The translations under genes were made by a program, and so were the position numbers. Positions 1 through 8,271 of a stretch of 64,000 nucleotides of DNA are shown one piece after another (the first letter of the stretch is position 1; each line of letters starts with the position of its first letter). Source of the DNA: an uncultured bacterium (GTDB lineage: Bacteria; Bacillota; Clostridia; Lachnospirales; Lachnospiraceae); NCBI GenBank assembly GCA_947063875.1, contig CAMSTY010000007.1, positions 1 to 64,000 of the forward strand, given 5' to 3'. The notes under the pieces are model-generated. The model did no database searches, was not told the DNA's origin, and worked only from the letters and a program-made list of their open reading frames with translations.

Positions 1-52
1 GAGCAACCGGCTCATAACCGGTCGGTCCTGGGTTCGAGTCCCCGAAGGTCCA
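1..52 (+). tRNA. tRNA-Met (CAT), 5' end outside window
   Basis: The window starts inside the D arm. The anticodon arm is ACCGG / CTCATAA / CCGGT, which gives anticodon CAT. It is followed by a normal T arm with GGTTCGAGTCC and the 3' acceptor strand AAGGTCC with discriminator A at 52. CCA is not encoded. CAT could also belong to an initiator or a lysidine-modified Ile tRNA; the body looks like an elongator Met tRNA, but the missing 5' half prevents certainty. Confidence 0.85.
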
Positions 53-86
53 TTTGCTCGTTTTTCAATTGTATATGGTTGTGTTT

Positions 87-160
87 GGCCCGGTGGCTCA
101 GCTGGTTAGAGCGCCGCCCTGTCACGGCGGAGGTCGTGGGTTCGAATCCCATCCGGGTCG
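87..160 (+). tRNA. tRNA-Asp (GTC)
   Basis: A complete 74-nt cloverleaf. Acceptor stem GGCCCGG (87-93) pairs with CCGGGTC (153-159), with discriminator G at 160. The anticodon loop CTGTCAC lies between GCCGC and GCGGC and gives anticodon GTC. The T loop TTCGAAT is standard. CCA is not encoded. It is second in a run of three tRNA genes on the same strand, probably one transcript. Confidence 0.97.
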
Positions 161-165
161 TTTAC

Positions 166-196
166 TGATAAACGCGTCGAGGACGCGTTTTGTCAG
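166..196 (+). repeat. inverted repeat between tRNA-Asp and tRNA-Leu
   Basis: AACGCGTC and GACGCGTT form a compact hairpin with only GAG between, and flanking bases extend the pairing to the TGA/TCA region. There is a short T run in the 3' arm but no real U tract after it. It may act as a processing or partial termination structure in the tRNA transcript; the role is inferred. Confidence 0.45.
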
Positions 197-267
197 GTAA
201 GGGTATATCCTTAGGTGTCCGTCAGGGTACGCCGGCAGCATATTTTGAGATATGCGCTTTGGGATAT

Positions 268-351
268 GCGGGTATGGTGGAATAGGCAGACACAAGAGAC
301 TTAAAATCTCTCGGGAGCAATCCCGTGCCGGTTCAAGTCCGGCTACCCGCA
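268..351 (+). tRNA. tRNA-Leu (TAA)
   Basis: An 84-nt class II tRNA with a long variable arm. Acceptor GCGGGTA (268-274) pairs with TACCCGC (344-350), with discriminator A at 351. Anticodon arm AGAGA / CTTAAAA / TCTCT gives TAA. The variable arm CGGGAGCAATCCCG and T loop TTCAAGT are typical of Leu tRNA. CCA is not encoded. Confidence 0.97.
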
Positions 352-389
352 TTGAGTAAGTGATATATGTAAGGATAAGCCAATAGGGG

Positions 390-419
390 CGGCGGTATCG
401 GAGAGATACTGCCGTTTTT
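390..419 (+). terminator. rho-independent terminator of the tRNA cluster
   Basis: CGGCGGTATC (390-399) pairs with GATACTGCCG (405-414), with one G-T pair and a 5-nt loop, followed by TTTTT. It ends the tRNA run. Confidence 0.85.
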
Positions 420-585
420 GTTATAATATGGGGGAACTGCAAAGAAAAAGAAGTATCAGCTGTCAGAAAAGGGGTGGGAAAAGACGGGACAAAAAGGTGG
501 CAAAGGCCAAGTATAAACGACTCTGGGGTGGTTATAATTTGAAGTAGGAAAGAGTCGAAAGAATCAGGAGAAGGAGGAATGAAGA

Positions 586-816
586 ATGAGCAGGTGGCAT
601 GTAAGATTTCGAAATCCGGGTGAGGTGGCAGACTTTGTGACCCGCGTGGAACGTTATCCCTATGCTATGGATCTGAGCAGAGGCAGTGTGGTGGTGGATG
701 CCAAGTCATTGCTGGGAGTAATGATTCTGGGGTTTAACCAGGTGATGAGCCTGAACATTTATGCAGATGACTGCGGGCAGCTGTTCCGGGATATTGAACA
801 GTATATCGCGGCATAA
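586..816 (+). CDS. HPr-like protein without the phosphorylatable histidine
   Basis: 76 residues, shorter than normal HPr (85-88). The second half is clearly HPr-like: AKSLLGVMILG corresponds to the HPr Ser46 segment (KSIMGVMSLG). The first half has RNPGEVADFVTRVERYP where HPr carries the GIHARPA active site, so His15 is missing and PEP-dependent phosphotransfer is not expected. The serine equivalent to the HprK target is kept. This pattern recalls Crh of Bacillus, an HPr homologue used for regulation rather than sugar transport, but the protein is more diverged than Crh. The start is set by AAGGAGG 8-14 nt upstream of the ATG. It is monocistronic, followed by a hairpin terminator. A regulatory role is inference; the fold assignment is fairly secure. 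Confidence 0.75.
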   Translation: MSRWHVRFRNPGEVADFVTRVERYPYAMDLSRGSVVVDAKSLLGVMILGFNQVMSLNIYADDCGQLFRDIEQYIAA

Positions 817-850
817 AAAGTTTGGAGGCGGCCCTTTTCGAAGTGGATAT

Positions 851-870
851 CCTTTCGGAAAGGGTTTTTT
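851..870 (+). terminator. terminator after the HPr-like gene
   Basis: CCTTT CGG AAAGG hairpin followed by GTTTTTT. A wider pairing with CCCTTTTCG at 832-840 is also possible. Confidence 0.75.
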
Positions 871-901
871 GCCGGCTTTTTGTAAGATTGCGATTGGGCG
901 G

Positions 902-930
902 TTGCCGGAAAATCTGATTTATGCTATCAT
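902..930 (+). promoter_or_regulatory. sigma-A type promoter of the DUF815 gene
   Basis: TTGCCG (902-907), 17-nt spacer, TATCAT (925-930), about 30 nt before the start codon. Confidence 0.6.
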
Positions 931-959
931 AACAGAGTGCAAAAAAGAGGAGGGATAAA

Positions 960-2264
960 ATGTACAAGATCGTTTCGCGATTATTGATTTACGGAGATAT
1001 GCCGAAGGATACGATACTGATGGAACTGGCAGATATTATCCGGAGGATGGATGACGGGAGCCAGAAACAGGAAGAACTGATGACGCGGGTGTTTACACAA
1101 ATCAAGCATCTTTTGCAGGTGGCGACGGATTACGGTTTTGATAAGAACCTGTGGCATAATTATCTGACTTTTCTCTTGATTACCAGTGAGAACCCTTTCA
1201 GCATTACCTGCGAGAAGGTAGGGGCGAACATGGGCAGTGTGAATTACTTTGCCAAAGGCGATTTCCGGGCATTTAAGGAACTGTTTGACTATGATTTTGG
1301 CAGGCTGGAGGCCTTTCTGGGCGTGGACTGCTTTTCCAGGATTTCCGATTATCAGGCGATTGGAAAAAAGGAATTGATGTACAATAAGAACGTCAGCGAG
1401 AAGGTGCAGGCGCTGAGCGGCCGCCTGGAAAAGGCGGGAGACGAGAATGAATTTTTTGACTGTGTGACCGGGTTTTACAAAGACTATGGGGTGGGGATGT
1501 TCGGCCTGAACAAGGCGTTTAGGATTTCATCGGATGCCCTTGATGAAGTGACGTTCCATCCGATCAACAATATGGATGCGGTAATGCTTGGCGATCTGGT
1601 GGGTTATGAACTTCAGAAGAAAAAACTGATTGACAATACGTTGGCATTTGTCCAGGGGAAGAAAGCGAATAATGTGCTGCTGTTCGGGGATAGCGGGACA
1701 GGCAAATCAACCAGCATCAAGGCGATCGTCAACGAATTTTATCCGCAGGGACTGAGGATGATTGAGATCTATAAACATCAGTTTAAGGATCTGTCAGCGG
1801 TGATTGCACGGATCAAAAACAGGAATTATAAATTTATTATTTATATGGATGATCTCTCTTTCGAGGAATTTGAGATAGAATATAAGTTTTTAAAGGCAGT
1901 GATTGAGGGCGGCGTGGAGACGCGGCCGGATAATATTTTGATCTATGCGACCTCCAACCGGCGTCATCTGATTAAAGAAAACTGGAGCGACCGGGATGAT
2001 ATGGAGCATGGTAACGGGATGCACCGCTCGGATACGATGGAGGAGAAGCTGTCTTTGGTGAACCGGTTCGGTGTGACGATCTGCTATTCCAAACCATCGC
2101 AGAAGGAGTATTTCCATATCGTGGCAGAACTGGCCAGGAAGGCGGGGATTATAATGGAAGAGAAAGAACTCTGCGCGGAGGCCAACAAGTGGGAACTGAG
2201 CCATGGAGGTATTTCCGGACGGACAGCGCAGCAGTTTATCAACTATCTGCTAGGGCAGATGTAG
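960..2264 (+). CDS. DUF815-family P-loop ATPase
   Basis: 434 residues. The C-terminal half is a AAA-type nucleotide-binding domain: Walker A GDSGTGKST near residues 243-251, a Walker B-like segment FIIYMDDLSFEE near 297-308, and the sensor-like ILIYATSNRRHL followed by IKENWSDR, which is typical of DUF815 proteins. The N-terminal ~200 residues are helical and lack a recognisable motif. DUF815 ATPases are widespread but of unknown function. AGGAGGGATAAA directly precedes the ATG. The gene has its own promoter and stops convergently 12 nt from the next gene. Confidence 0.85.
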   Translation: MYKIVSRLLIYGDMPKDTILMELADIIRRMDDGSQKQEELMTRVFTQIKHLLQVATDYGFDKNLWHNYLTFLLITSENPFSITCEKVGANMGSVNYFAKGDFRAFKELFDYDFGRLEAFLGVDCFSRISDYQAIGKKELMYNKNVSEKVQALSGRLEKAGDENEFFDCVTGFYKDYGVGMFGLNKAFRISSDALDEVTFHPINNMDAVMLGDLVGYELQKKKLIDNTLAFVQGKKANNVLLFGDSGTGKSTSIKAIVNEFYPQGLRMIEIYKHQFKDLSAVIARIKNRNYKFIIYMDDLSFEEFEIEYKFLKAVIEGGVETRPDNILIYATSNRRHLIKENWSDRDDMEHGNGMHRSDTMEEKLSLVNRFGVTICYSKPSQKEYFHIVAELARKAGIIMEEKELCAEANKWELSHGGISGRTAQQFINYLLGQM

Positions 2265-2279
2265 GGCCAGGGGGCCCTA
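2262..2279. terminator. hairpin carrying both convergent stop codons
   Basis: TAGGGCC (2262-2268), loop AGGG, GGCCCTA (2273-2279). The first TAG is the stop of the DUF815 gene and the complement of the last CTA is the stop of the minus-strand gene. There is no T tract on either side, so a terminator role is plausible but not proven. Confidence 0.5.
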
Positions 2280-2786
2280 TCCGAAGAGAACCCCCAGCAG
2301 TCCGTAGGACAGAAGAGACATGATGATGGTGGCGATGACAATCCCCAGCAGGATGGCAGGAAAAGATTTGCGGATCTTCATGTGGAGCAGAGATGCCACC
2401 AGGGAGCCGGTCCAGGCGCCGGTGCCGGGAAGCGGGATACCGACGAAAAGGACCAGCCCCCAGAATCCGTAAGTTTCCACCTGGCCTTTGTGCTTATCTG
2501 CTTTTTCTCGTACCCAGAGGGCGATTCGGTCCAGGACGGGGATCTGCTCCATGATATCCAGTACTTTTTCGATCAGCAGCAGGATAAAAGGGATAGGGAG
2601 CAGGTTGCCGATAATACATAAAGGAATGGCCTTTAAGATCGGTACGTTTAACAGGGCGGGGGAGGCGGCCAGGAGCCCTCCTCTTAGTTCCAGGATCGGA
2701 ATCATGGAAATGATAAAAATGATGGCTTCTCCGGAAACCTTTCCGCCTAAGGCGCCGGCCAGCCATTGTACCAGGGAATCTGTCAT
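2277..2786 (-). CDS. small multi-drug export family membrane protein (COG2426)
   Basis: 169 residues, strongly hydrophobic with four to five membrane segments. The motifs ILELRGGLLAA near residues 31-41 and GIPLPGTGAWTGS near 116-128 mark the Sm_multidrug_ex (PF06695) family, whose members are small inner-membrane proteins named for putative drug export; the real substrate is not established. It is monocistronic on the minus strand with its own promoter. Confidence 0.8.
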   Translation of the reverse strand: MTDSLVQWLAGALGGKVSGEAIIFIISMIPILELRGGLLAASPALLNVPILKAIPLCIIGNLLPIPFILLLIEKVLDIMEQIPVLDRIALWVREKADKHKGQVETYGFWGLVLFVGIPLPGTGAWTGSLVASLLHMKIRKSFPAILLGIVIATIIMSLLSYGLLGVLFG

Positions 2787-2835
2787 AATGGGTCCTCGAT
2801 TCTATCTTTTTGTTGTTTGGGGGTAAATCTTTACT

Positions 2836-2864
2836 ATTATATGCGATATCAGGGAAAAATTCAA
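2836..2864 (-). promoter_or_regulatory. promoter of the minus-strand export-family gene
   Basis: Read on the minus strand: TTGAAT (2864-2859), 17-nt spacer, TATAAT (2841-2836). Confidence 0.7.
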
Positions 2865-2925
2865 TGGCTATCTTGTTTTGCCGGAAAAAATGCCGGAAAA
2901 AAGTACAAAGGAGTTTATAAGAGAG

Positions 2926-4827
2926 ATGAAGCATCTGTGGAAATTGCTGGGATGCCTGACAGTAACGGCACTCGCAGTCAATATAATAATAGAATTTGCC
3001 AGCCGCAAATCCCTGCCGGCCCTGGCGGGGTATTTGTTTGGGAATCCACTGGTGTTTTTGGTGAATACGCTGCTGGTGCTGGCGCCGTTTCTGCCGGTGT
3101 TTTTTGTGCGCCGCAGGTTTTTTGCAGTGGTGGTGACGGCATTTTTCTGGATAGTGGCAGGAGTGACCAACGGAGTGCTGCTTATATTTCGGACAACGCC
3201 GTTTACCGCGACCGATTTAAGGCTGATAAAATATGCGGCGGCTCTTTTGACTACCTATCTGACATGGGGGCAGATTGTGCTTGGGGCAGCCGTTTTTGTA
3301 CTGGCTCTGGCTGCCTGCGTGTTCGTGTGGAGGAAGGCCCCGGCGGACCCGCAGCCGGTCAACCTGACTCAGTCGGCCTGTGTGGCAGCCATTGCATTGG
3401 CTTTTATCTGGGGAAGCCTTAATCTGGCAATGATGAGTGGTCTGGTGGCCGTGCGTTTTGGCAATATCGGGCAGGCATATGAGGACTATGGTTTTCCGTA
3501 TTGCTTTGCAAACTCTGTCTTGAATACCGGAATTGCCAAGCCAGATGAATATGACCGGGAAGTAGTGGCGGAACTGGAGAGGGAGGCGCTGAAACCGGAA
3601 GAGCTGTATTCTCTGGAAAGCAACAAAACGCCGAATGTGATTATGGTGCAGCTGGAATCCTTTTTTGACCCGACGCTTTGGCAGAAAAATCAGGAGGATA
3701 AAGATCCGATCCCTTTTTTTCGTTATCTGGTGAGGGATTATCCCTCTGGTTATCTGAATGTGCCTTCGGTAGGGGCCGGAACGGCAAACACGGAATTTGA
3801 GTGCATTACCGGTATGAACTTAGACTTTTTTGGGCCGGGGGAGTATCCCTATAAGACCGTGCTGCAAAAGACTGCCTGTGAGAGCATGGCGTTTACCATG
3901 CGTGGACTGGGATACCGCGCCCATGCCATCCACAACAATGAGGGGACCTTTTATGACCGCCATAAGGTGTTTGCCCAACTGGGATTCGAGACTTTTACGC
4001 CGATAGAGTACATGTATCAGATTGAGAGGAATCCTACCGGCTGGTGCCGGGACGAGGTACTGGTGGATGAGATTTTCAAGGCGCTGGATTCTTCGGTCGG
4101 ACAGGATTTTATCTATGCAATCTCTGTGCAGGGACATGGAAAATATCCTTCTTTTGCGTATTACTGCGAGCAGATTCATGACATGGACCGTTTTATTAAA
4201 AAGCTGGTGTATCAGCTGGCGCGCCGCAGGGAACCGACGGTGCTGGTACTTTACGGAGATCATCTGCCTGGTTTTGAGTGGGTTCCGGAGGAGATGAAAA
4301 ACCGTTCCCTGTATCAGACGCAGTATGTAATCTGGAATAATATGGGGCTGCCGGATGTGAAATATGATTTGGAGGCATATCAGCTGACGGCGCATGTGCT
4401 GAATCTGTTAAATATTCACGAGGGGACTATGCCGCGCTTCCATCAGCACTATATGAAAAAAAGCAGCATGGAGCACGAGGATTATCTGGAGGCCATGGAA
4501 TTGCTGGAGTATGATATCCTTTACGGGAAGCGGGAGGTGTATGACGGCGAGTCTCCGTTTGAGATGACGAAACTGGAGATGGGAATCCTGCCGATTATCC
4601 AGAAAGAGACGACCTGCCAGTCGGGGGAAATCGTGGTTCGTGGTGAAAATTTTAACGAATATTCCGTTGTTTGTGTGGACGGAAAGCCGGTGGAGACGGA
4701 GTTTGTCGGGGCAGAGTGCCTGAGGGCGGATGGTGAATTGTGGGAAGAGGGAAAGGAGATCACTGTCTGGCAGATCGGGCGCGACAAGGTGCCGCTTGGA
4801 ATGGCACGGAGGAGGTTTCCGTCTTGA
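2926..4827 (+). CDS. LtaS-like phosphoglycerol transferase / sulfatase-family membrane protein
   Basis: 633 residues from the chosen ATG. Five N-terminal membrane segments (about residues 5-170) are followed by an extracellular alkaline-phosphatase-superfamily domain, the architecture of lipoteichoic acid synthases. Visible catalytic elements are MVQLESFFDP (first metal segment), GAGTANTEFE with the presumed Thr nucleophile near residue 286, VQGHGKYP and LYGDHLPGF (metal ligands). The last ~100 residues are an extra beta-rich domain. Expected role: transfer of glycerol-phosphate or a similar group on the outer membrane face; the polymer is not identifiable from sequence. The ATG at 2926 was chosen because AAAGGAG lies 12 nt upstream and it gives a charged start followed by a membrane helix; an in-frame TTG at 2878 and ATG at 2890 have no ribosome site. 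Confidence 0.85.
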   Translation: MKHLWKLLGCLTVTALAVNIIIEFASRKSLPALAGYLFGNPLVFLVNTLLVLAPFLPVFFVRRRFFAVVVTAFFWIVAGVTNGVLLIFRTTPFTATDLRLIKYAAALLTTYLTWGQIVLGAAVFVLALAACVFVWRKAPADPQPVNLTQSACVAAIALAFIWGSLNLAMMSGLVAVRFGNIGQAYEDYGFPYCFANSVLNTGIAKPDEYDREVVAELEREALKPEELYSLESNKTPNVIMVQLESFFDPTLWQKNQEDKDPIPFFRYLVRDYPSGYLNVPSVGAGTANTEFECITGMNLDFFGPGEYPYKTVLQKTACESMAFTMRGLGYRAHAIHNNEGTFYDRHKVFAQLGFETFTPIEYMYQIERNPTGWCRDEVLVDEIFKALDSSVGQDFIYAISVQGHGKYPSFAYYCEQIHDMDRFIKKLVYQLARRREPTVLVLYGDHLPGFEWVPEEMKNRSLYQTQYVIWNNMGLPDVKYDLEAYQLTAHVLNLLNIHEGTMPRFHQHYMKKSSMEHEDYLEAMELLEYDILYGKREVYDGESPFEMTKLEMGILPIIQKETTCQSGEIVVRGENFNEYSVVCVDGKPVETEFVGAECLRADGELWEEGKEITVWQIGRDKVPLGMARRRFPS

Positions 4828-4921
4828 GAAAAACTTCCATTTGTGATAGACTGTTTTTAGTTTTGCGGATGGCGGACGCTTCGGCTGTCCGCGGGATTCT
4901 TATCAGATAAAGGAGGATGAC

Positions 4922-6211
4922 ATGATGAATCAGAACCTGTCACGGGGGACCGTCTGCGTCCAGGGCGGATGGCAGCCGAAAAACGGAGAAGCGAGGGTGC
5001 TCCCCATTTATCAGAGTACGACATTTAAATATGAGACCAGCGAACAGATGGGGCGTCTGTTTGATTTGGAGGAAGACGGATATTTTTATACCCGTCTGGC
5101 AAATCCGACCAACGACGCGGTGGCGGCAAAGATTTGCGCACTGGAGGGCGGCGCGGCGGCGATGCTGACCTCCTCCGGCCAGGCGGCCAATATGTATGCG
5201 GTGTTAAACATTTGCTCGTCGGGAGATCATGTGGTCAGCGCCGCGACTATTTACGGAGGAACGTCTAATTTATTCACCGTGACTTTAAAGCGTTTTGGGA
5301 TTGCGTGCACACTGGTGGACCCGGATGCGCCGGAAGAGGAACTGGAAAAGGCGTTTCGCCCAAATACCCGGGCAGTGTTTGGTGAGGCGATTGCCAATCC
5401 GGCGCTGGTGGTGTTGGATATCGAGAAATTTGCGCGTCTGGCTCACAGGCATGAGGTGCCTCTGATTGTGGATAATACCTTCGCCACTCCGATTAACTGC
5501 CGTCCTTTTGAATGGGGAGCGGATATCGTGACGCATTCCACGACCAAGTATATGGACGGGCATGCCATGTGTGTGGGCGGCTGCATTGTGGACAGCGGCA
5601 ATTTTGACTGGGAAGTCCATGCCGGATTGTTTCCGGGACTGACTACGCCGGACGAATCCTACCATGGGGTGGTTTATACAAAAAAATTTGGGAAAGCGGC
5701 TTATATTACCAAAGCAACGGCACAGCTGATGCGCGACATGGGTTCGGTTCAGTCGCCGCAGAACGCGTTCCTGCTGAATGTAGGCCTGGAGACCTTGCAT
5801 CTGCGGGTGCCGCGCCATTGTGAAAATGCAAAACGGGTGGCGGAGTATCTGAAGGCAAGAGAAGATGTGGACTGGGTATGCTATCCGGGACTGGAAGGCG
5901 ACAAGTACTATGAATTGGCACAAAAATATATGCCGGACGGCACCTGCGGCGTGATTTCTTTTGGCCTGAAGGGAGGAAGAGCGGCGGCCGCGAAGTTTAT
6001 GGATAAACTGAAACTGGCCGCGATAGTCACTCATGTGGCCGATGCCAGAACTTCCGTATTGCATCCGGCCAGCCATACCCATCGTCAGCTGAATGACGAG
6101 CAGCTGATAGAGGCGGGCGTGGACCCGGCGATGATTCGTTTGAGCGTGGGGATTGAAGAGGTAAAAGATATTATAGAAGACCTGGGGCAGGCATTGGAAG
6201 ATATTGGGTAA
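4922..6211 (+). CDS. metY: O-acetylhomoserine sulfhydrylase / aminocarboxypropyltransferase
   Basis: 429 residues, the usual length for the MetY branch of the Cys/Met-metabolism PLP enzymes. It makes homocysteine from O-acetylhomoserine and sulfide (direct sulfhydrylation). Visible: the substrate and cofactor segment FYTRLANPTND, TSSGQAANM, the aspartate of IVDNTFATP, and the PLP lysine in HSTTKYMDGH (Lys209). The C-terminal TSVLHPASHTHRQL and IRLSVGIEE are typical. AGGAGG lies 5 nt before this ATG and 8 nt before a second ATG at 4925, which could be the real start. A GC hairpin without T tract (about 4870-4893) lies upstream. A methionine gamma-lyase activity cannot be excluded by sequence alone. 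Confidence 0.9.
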   Translation: MMNQNLSRGTVCVQGGWQPKNGEARVLPIYQSTTFKYETSEQMGRLFDLEEDGYFYTRLANPTNDAVAAKICALEGGAAAMLTSSGQAANMYAVLNICSSGDHVVSAATIYGGTSNLFTVTLKRFGIACTLVDPDAPEEELEKAFRPNTRAVFGEAIANPALVVLDIEKFARLAHRHEVPLIVDNTFATPINCRPFEWGADIVTHSTTKYMDGHAMCVGGCIVDSGNFDWEVHAGLFPGLTTPDESYHGVVYTKKFGKAAYITKATAQLMRDMGSVQSPQNAFLLNVGLETLHLRVPRHCENAKRVAEYLKAREDVDWVCYPGLEGDKYYELAQKYMPDGTCGVISFGLKGGRAAAAKFMDKLKLAAIVTHVADARTSVLHPASHTHRQLNDEQLIEAGVDPAMIRLSVGIEEVKDIIEDLGQALEDIG

Positions 6212-6256
6212 AATCGGAAGCTGCCCGCCGAAGGCAAAGATGATGGAAGGGGGGTT

Positions 6257-6279
6257 ATGATCCATTCTGACAGGATCAT
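6257..6279 (+). repeat. inverted repeat upstream of cardiolipin synthase
   Basis: ATGATCC (6257-6263) and GGATCAT (6273-6279) with a 9-nt loop, extended by GGGG/CCCC further out, end just before the AAGGAGG ribosome site at 6288. It could be an operator or an mRNA structure that affects access to the ribosome site. Confidence 0.4.
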
Positions 6280-6304
6280 GACTCCCCAAGGAGGTTTAGG
6301 GAAG

Positions 6305-7861
6305 ATGGACAGAAAAAAGTGGAAGAAATTCCTGCGGGTGATTTTTGGCAGGACCGCGTTTGTGACACTGTTTTTAGTGATCCAGGTTGTAGTGCTGTTT
6401 GGAGCCTTTAAATGGCTCGGCGATCATATCTTCTTCGTGTATGGCGGCTTTACTTTGCTCAGTGCGGCTGTGGTGATTTATATTATCAATAAACGCCAGA
6501 ATCCGATTTATCAGCTGGCATGGGTGATACCGGTTCTGGTGTTTCCTGTGTTTGGAGCCATGTTTTATATTTTTCTGGAATTGCAGGTAGGAACCCGCAG
6601 GATAGCCAGGCGGCTGCAGGATATCCTCGTCCGGACGGCGCCCTTTCTGAAGCAGAACGAGATGGTAATGGCACGGCTTTCGCGGGAGAGCAGGCGGGCG
6701 GCCCATCTTGCGGAATATATGGGGCGTTACGGAGGATACCCGGTCTATGATAAGACTTATGTGGAATATTTTCCGCTGGGGGATGAACTGTTTCCCAGGC
6801 TTCTGGAGGAACTTGAGAAGGCAAAGCGGTATATTTTCATGGAATATTTTATCGTGGAGGATGGAAAGTTCTGGGACAGTATACGGGAGGTTCTGGAGAG
6901 GAAAGCCAGAGAGGGCGTGGAAGTGCGGTTTATGTATGATGGCATGGGCTGTCTGACGCTGCTGCCTCACTGCTATCCGCAGCGGTTGGAGAAGATGGGA
7001 ATCCGCTGCAAAGTGTTTTTCCCGGTAAAGCCGGCGCTTTCGAGCTATCAGAACAACCGGGATCACAGAAAGATCACAGTGATTGACGGCCATACAGCAT
7101 TTACCGGCGGGATCAACCTGGCAGACGAATACATCAACGAGACCGTGCGCTTCGGACATTGGAAGGATACGGCGGTGATGCTGAAGGGAGAAGCTGTTGC
7201 CAGCTTTCTGATGATGTTTCTGCAGATGTGGAATGTATCGGAGCGAGGGGAAGAGGATTATGGGAAATATCTCAGAGACCCGGACTACCGGTATCCATCC
7301 GAACTGGATATGAATGGATATGTGATGCCTTACGGCGACAGCCCTTTGGATGAAGAGACCGTGGGAGAATATGTGTATCTGGATATTCTGAATGAGGCCA
7401 GAAACCATGTGCATATCATGACTCCTTATCTGATTCTGGACAGCGACATGATCACCTCGCTGACCTTTGCGGCCAAGCGGGGGGTGGAAGTAATCATTAT
7501 TATGCCTCATGTGCCGGATAAAGTGTATGCGTACCTGCTGGCCAGGTCGTACTATGGGGAACTGCTGGCCGCCGGGGTGCGGATTTTTGAGTATACGCCG
7601 GGATTTGTACACGCAAAGATATTCAGCAGTGATGATGAGAAGGCTGTTGTAGGATCTGTGAATCTGGATTACCGGAGTCTGTATCTGCATTTTGAATGTG
7701 CGGTTTATTTGTACCGGAACCAGGCAGTAGCAGATGTGGAGAAGGATTTTCAGGATACGCTTCGGATGTGTCAGGAAATCACCCTGGAGGACTGTCGGAG
7801 ATATCCTCTTCTTAGGCGGCTGGCAGGAGCCGGGCTGCGCCTGTTTGCACCGCTGATGTAA
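6305..7861 (+). CDS. cls: cardiolipin synthase
   Basis: 518 residues from the ATG preceded by AAGGAGG (10-nt spacing); an in-frame ATG at 6257 has a weaker site and lies inside an inverted repeat. Two N-terminal membrane segments (about residues 15-60) are followed by two phospholipase-D domains. Both HKD motifs are intact: DHRKITVIDGHTAFTGG and VHAKIFSSDDEKAVVGS. The enzyme condenses two phosphatidylglycerols into cardiolipin at the membrane. It appears monocistronic and ends at a strong hairpin. Confidence 0.93.
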   Translation: MDRKKWKKFLRVIFGRTAFVTLFLVIQVVVLFGAFKWLGDHIFFVYGGFTLLSAAVVIYIINKRQNPIYQLAWVIPVLVFPVFGAMFYIFLELQVGTRRIARRLQDILVRTAPFLKQNEMVMARLSRESRRAAHLAEYMGRYGGYPVYDKTYVEYFPLGDELFPRLLEELEKAKRYIFMEYFIVEDGKFWDSIREVLERKAREGVEVRFMYDGMGCLTLLPHCYPQRLEKMGIRCKVFFPVKPALSSYQNNRDHRKITVIDGHTAFTGGINLADEYINETVRFGHWKDTAVMLKGEAVASFLMMFLQMWNVSERGEEDYGKYLRDPDYRYPSELDMNGYVMPYGDSPLDEETVGEYVYLDILNEARNHVHIMTPYLILDSDMITSLTFAAKRGVEVIIIMPHVPDKVYAYLLARSYYGELLAAGVRIFEYTPGFVHAKIFSSDDEKAVVGSVNLDYRSLYLHFECAVYLYRNQAVADVEKDFQDTLRMCQEITLEDCRRYPLLRRLAGAGLRLFAPLM

Positions 7862-7878
7862 AATATATGATATAAAGA

Positions 7879-7916
7879 AAGAACGGGTTGTTGCCATGAT
7901 GCAGCAGCCCGCTCTT
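7879..7916. terminator. hairpin between convergent cls and yjfB-like genes
   Basis: A 16-bp stem with one mismatch (7879-7894 with 7901-7916) and loop CATGAT. On the minus strand it is followed by TTCTTTATAT, so it probably ends the minus-strand gene and may also stop cls transcription. Confidence 0.65.
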
Positions 7917-7933
7917 GGTGCAGGAAGATCCTG

Positions 7934-8107
7934 TCAGGCCCTGATATCGATGTTCTGCCCGATTCCGCTTGCTACGGCTTCCATCATCTGAGCAAGAGCA
8001 TCGCCTGTCTGCTCCGCAGTATCAAGGACCTTGGACATAATAGCAACCCCCATGTCACTGTACAGATTTGCTGTGGACAGTGATACGGACAGAGAAGAAA
8101 TGTCCAT
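7934..8107 (-). CDS. YjfB-like small protein
   Basis: 57 residues, read on the minus strand as MDISSLSVSLS, then a helical segment (MGVAIMSKVLDTAEQTGDAL), ending in GQNIDIRA. The start MDIxxLS, the ~60-residue length and the NIDIxA end fit the YjfB family (PF14070), called putative motility proteins because Bacillus yjfB is in the motility regulon; function is unknown. AAGGAGG lies 7 nt before the ATG. The ORF is short and easily missed. No clear sigma-D promoter was seen upstream. Confidence 0.75.
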   Translation of the reverse strand: MDISSLSVSLSTANLYSDMGVAIMSKVLDTAEQTGDALAQMMEAVASGIGQNIDIRA

Positions 8108-8152
8108 ATTATCGCCTCCTTGTCTTAAAACCGGATATGCTTCCGAGATCTG

Positions 8153-8171
8153 GCCTGCATGGATGGCAGGC
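8153..8171. repeat. short inverted repeat
   Basis: GCCTGC (8153-8158) and GCAGGC (8166-8171) around a 7-nt loop, about 45 nt upstream of the YjfB-like start on the minus strand. It could be an operator or leader hairpin; nothing more can be said. Confidence 0.3.
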
Positions 8172-8271
8172 GGAAGGATGTGGAAGGTATCCTGGATTTA
8201 TTTTATCAGATGTGAGGGAGAAATGCAATTGGAAAAGAGGGGGTGTGGGTTGTGCGGGGGCGGAAAAGTGA

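Noticed and set aside
122..442. 106-codon frame on the minus strand across the tRNA genes
   Set aside because: It is a translation of tRNA-Asp and tRNA-Leu and their spacers (the familiar false peptides such as GWDSNPRPP); the tRNAs explain the sequence.
5285..6289. 334-codon frame on the minus strand
   Set aside because: Antisense to metY, composition shadow only.
6374..7897. 507-codon frame on the minus strand
   Set aside because: Antisense to cardiolipin synthase, no domain, no ribosome site.
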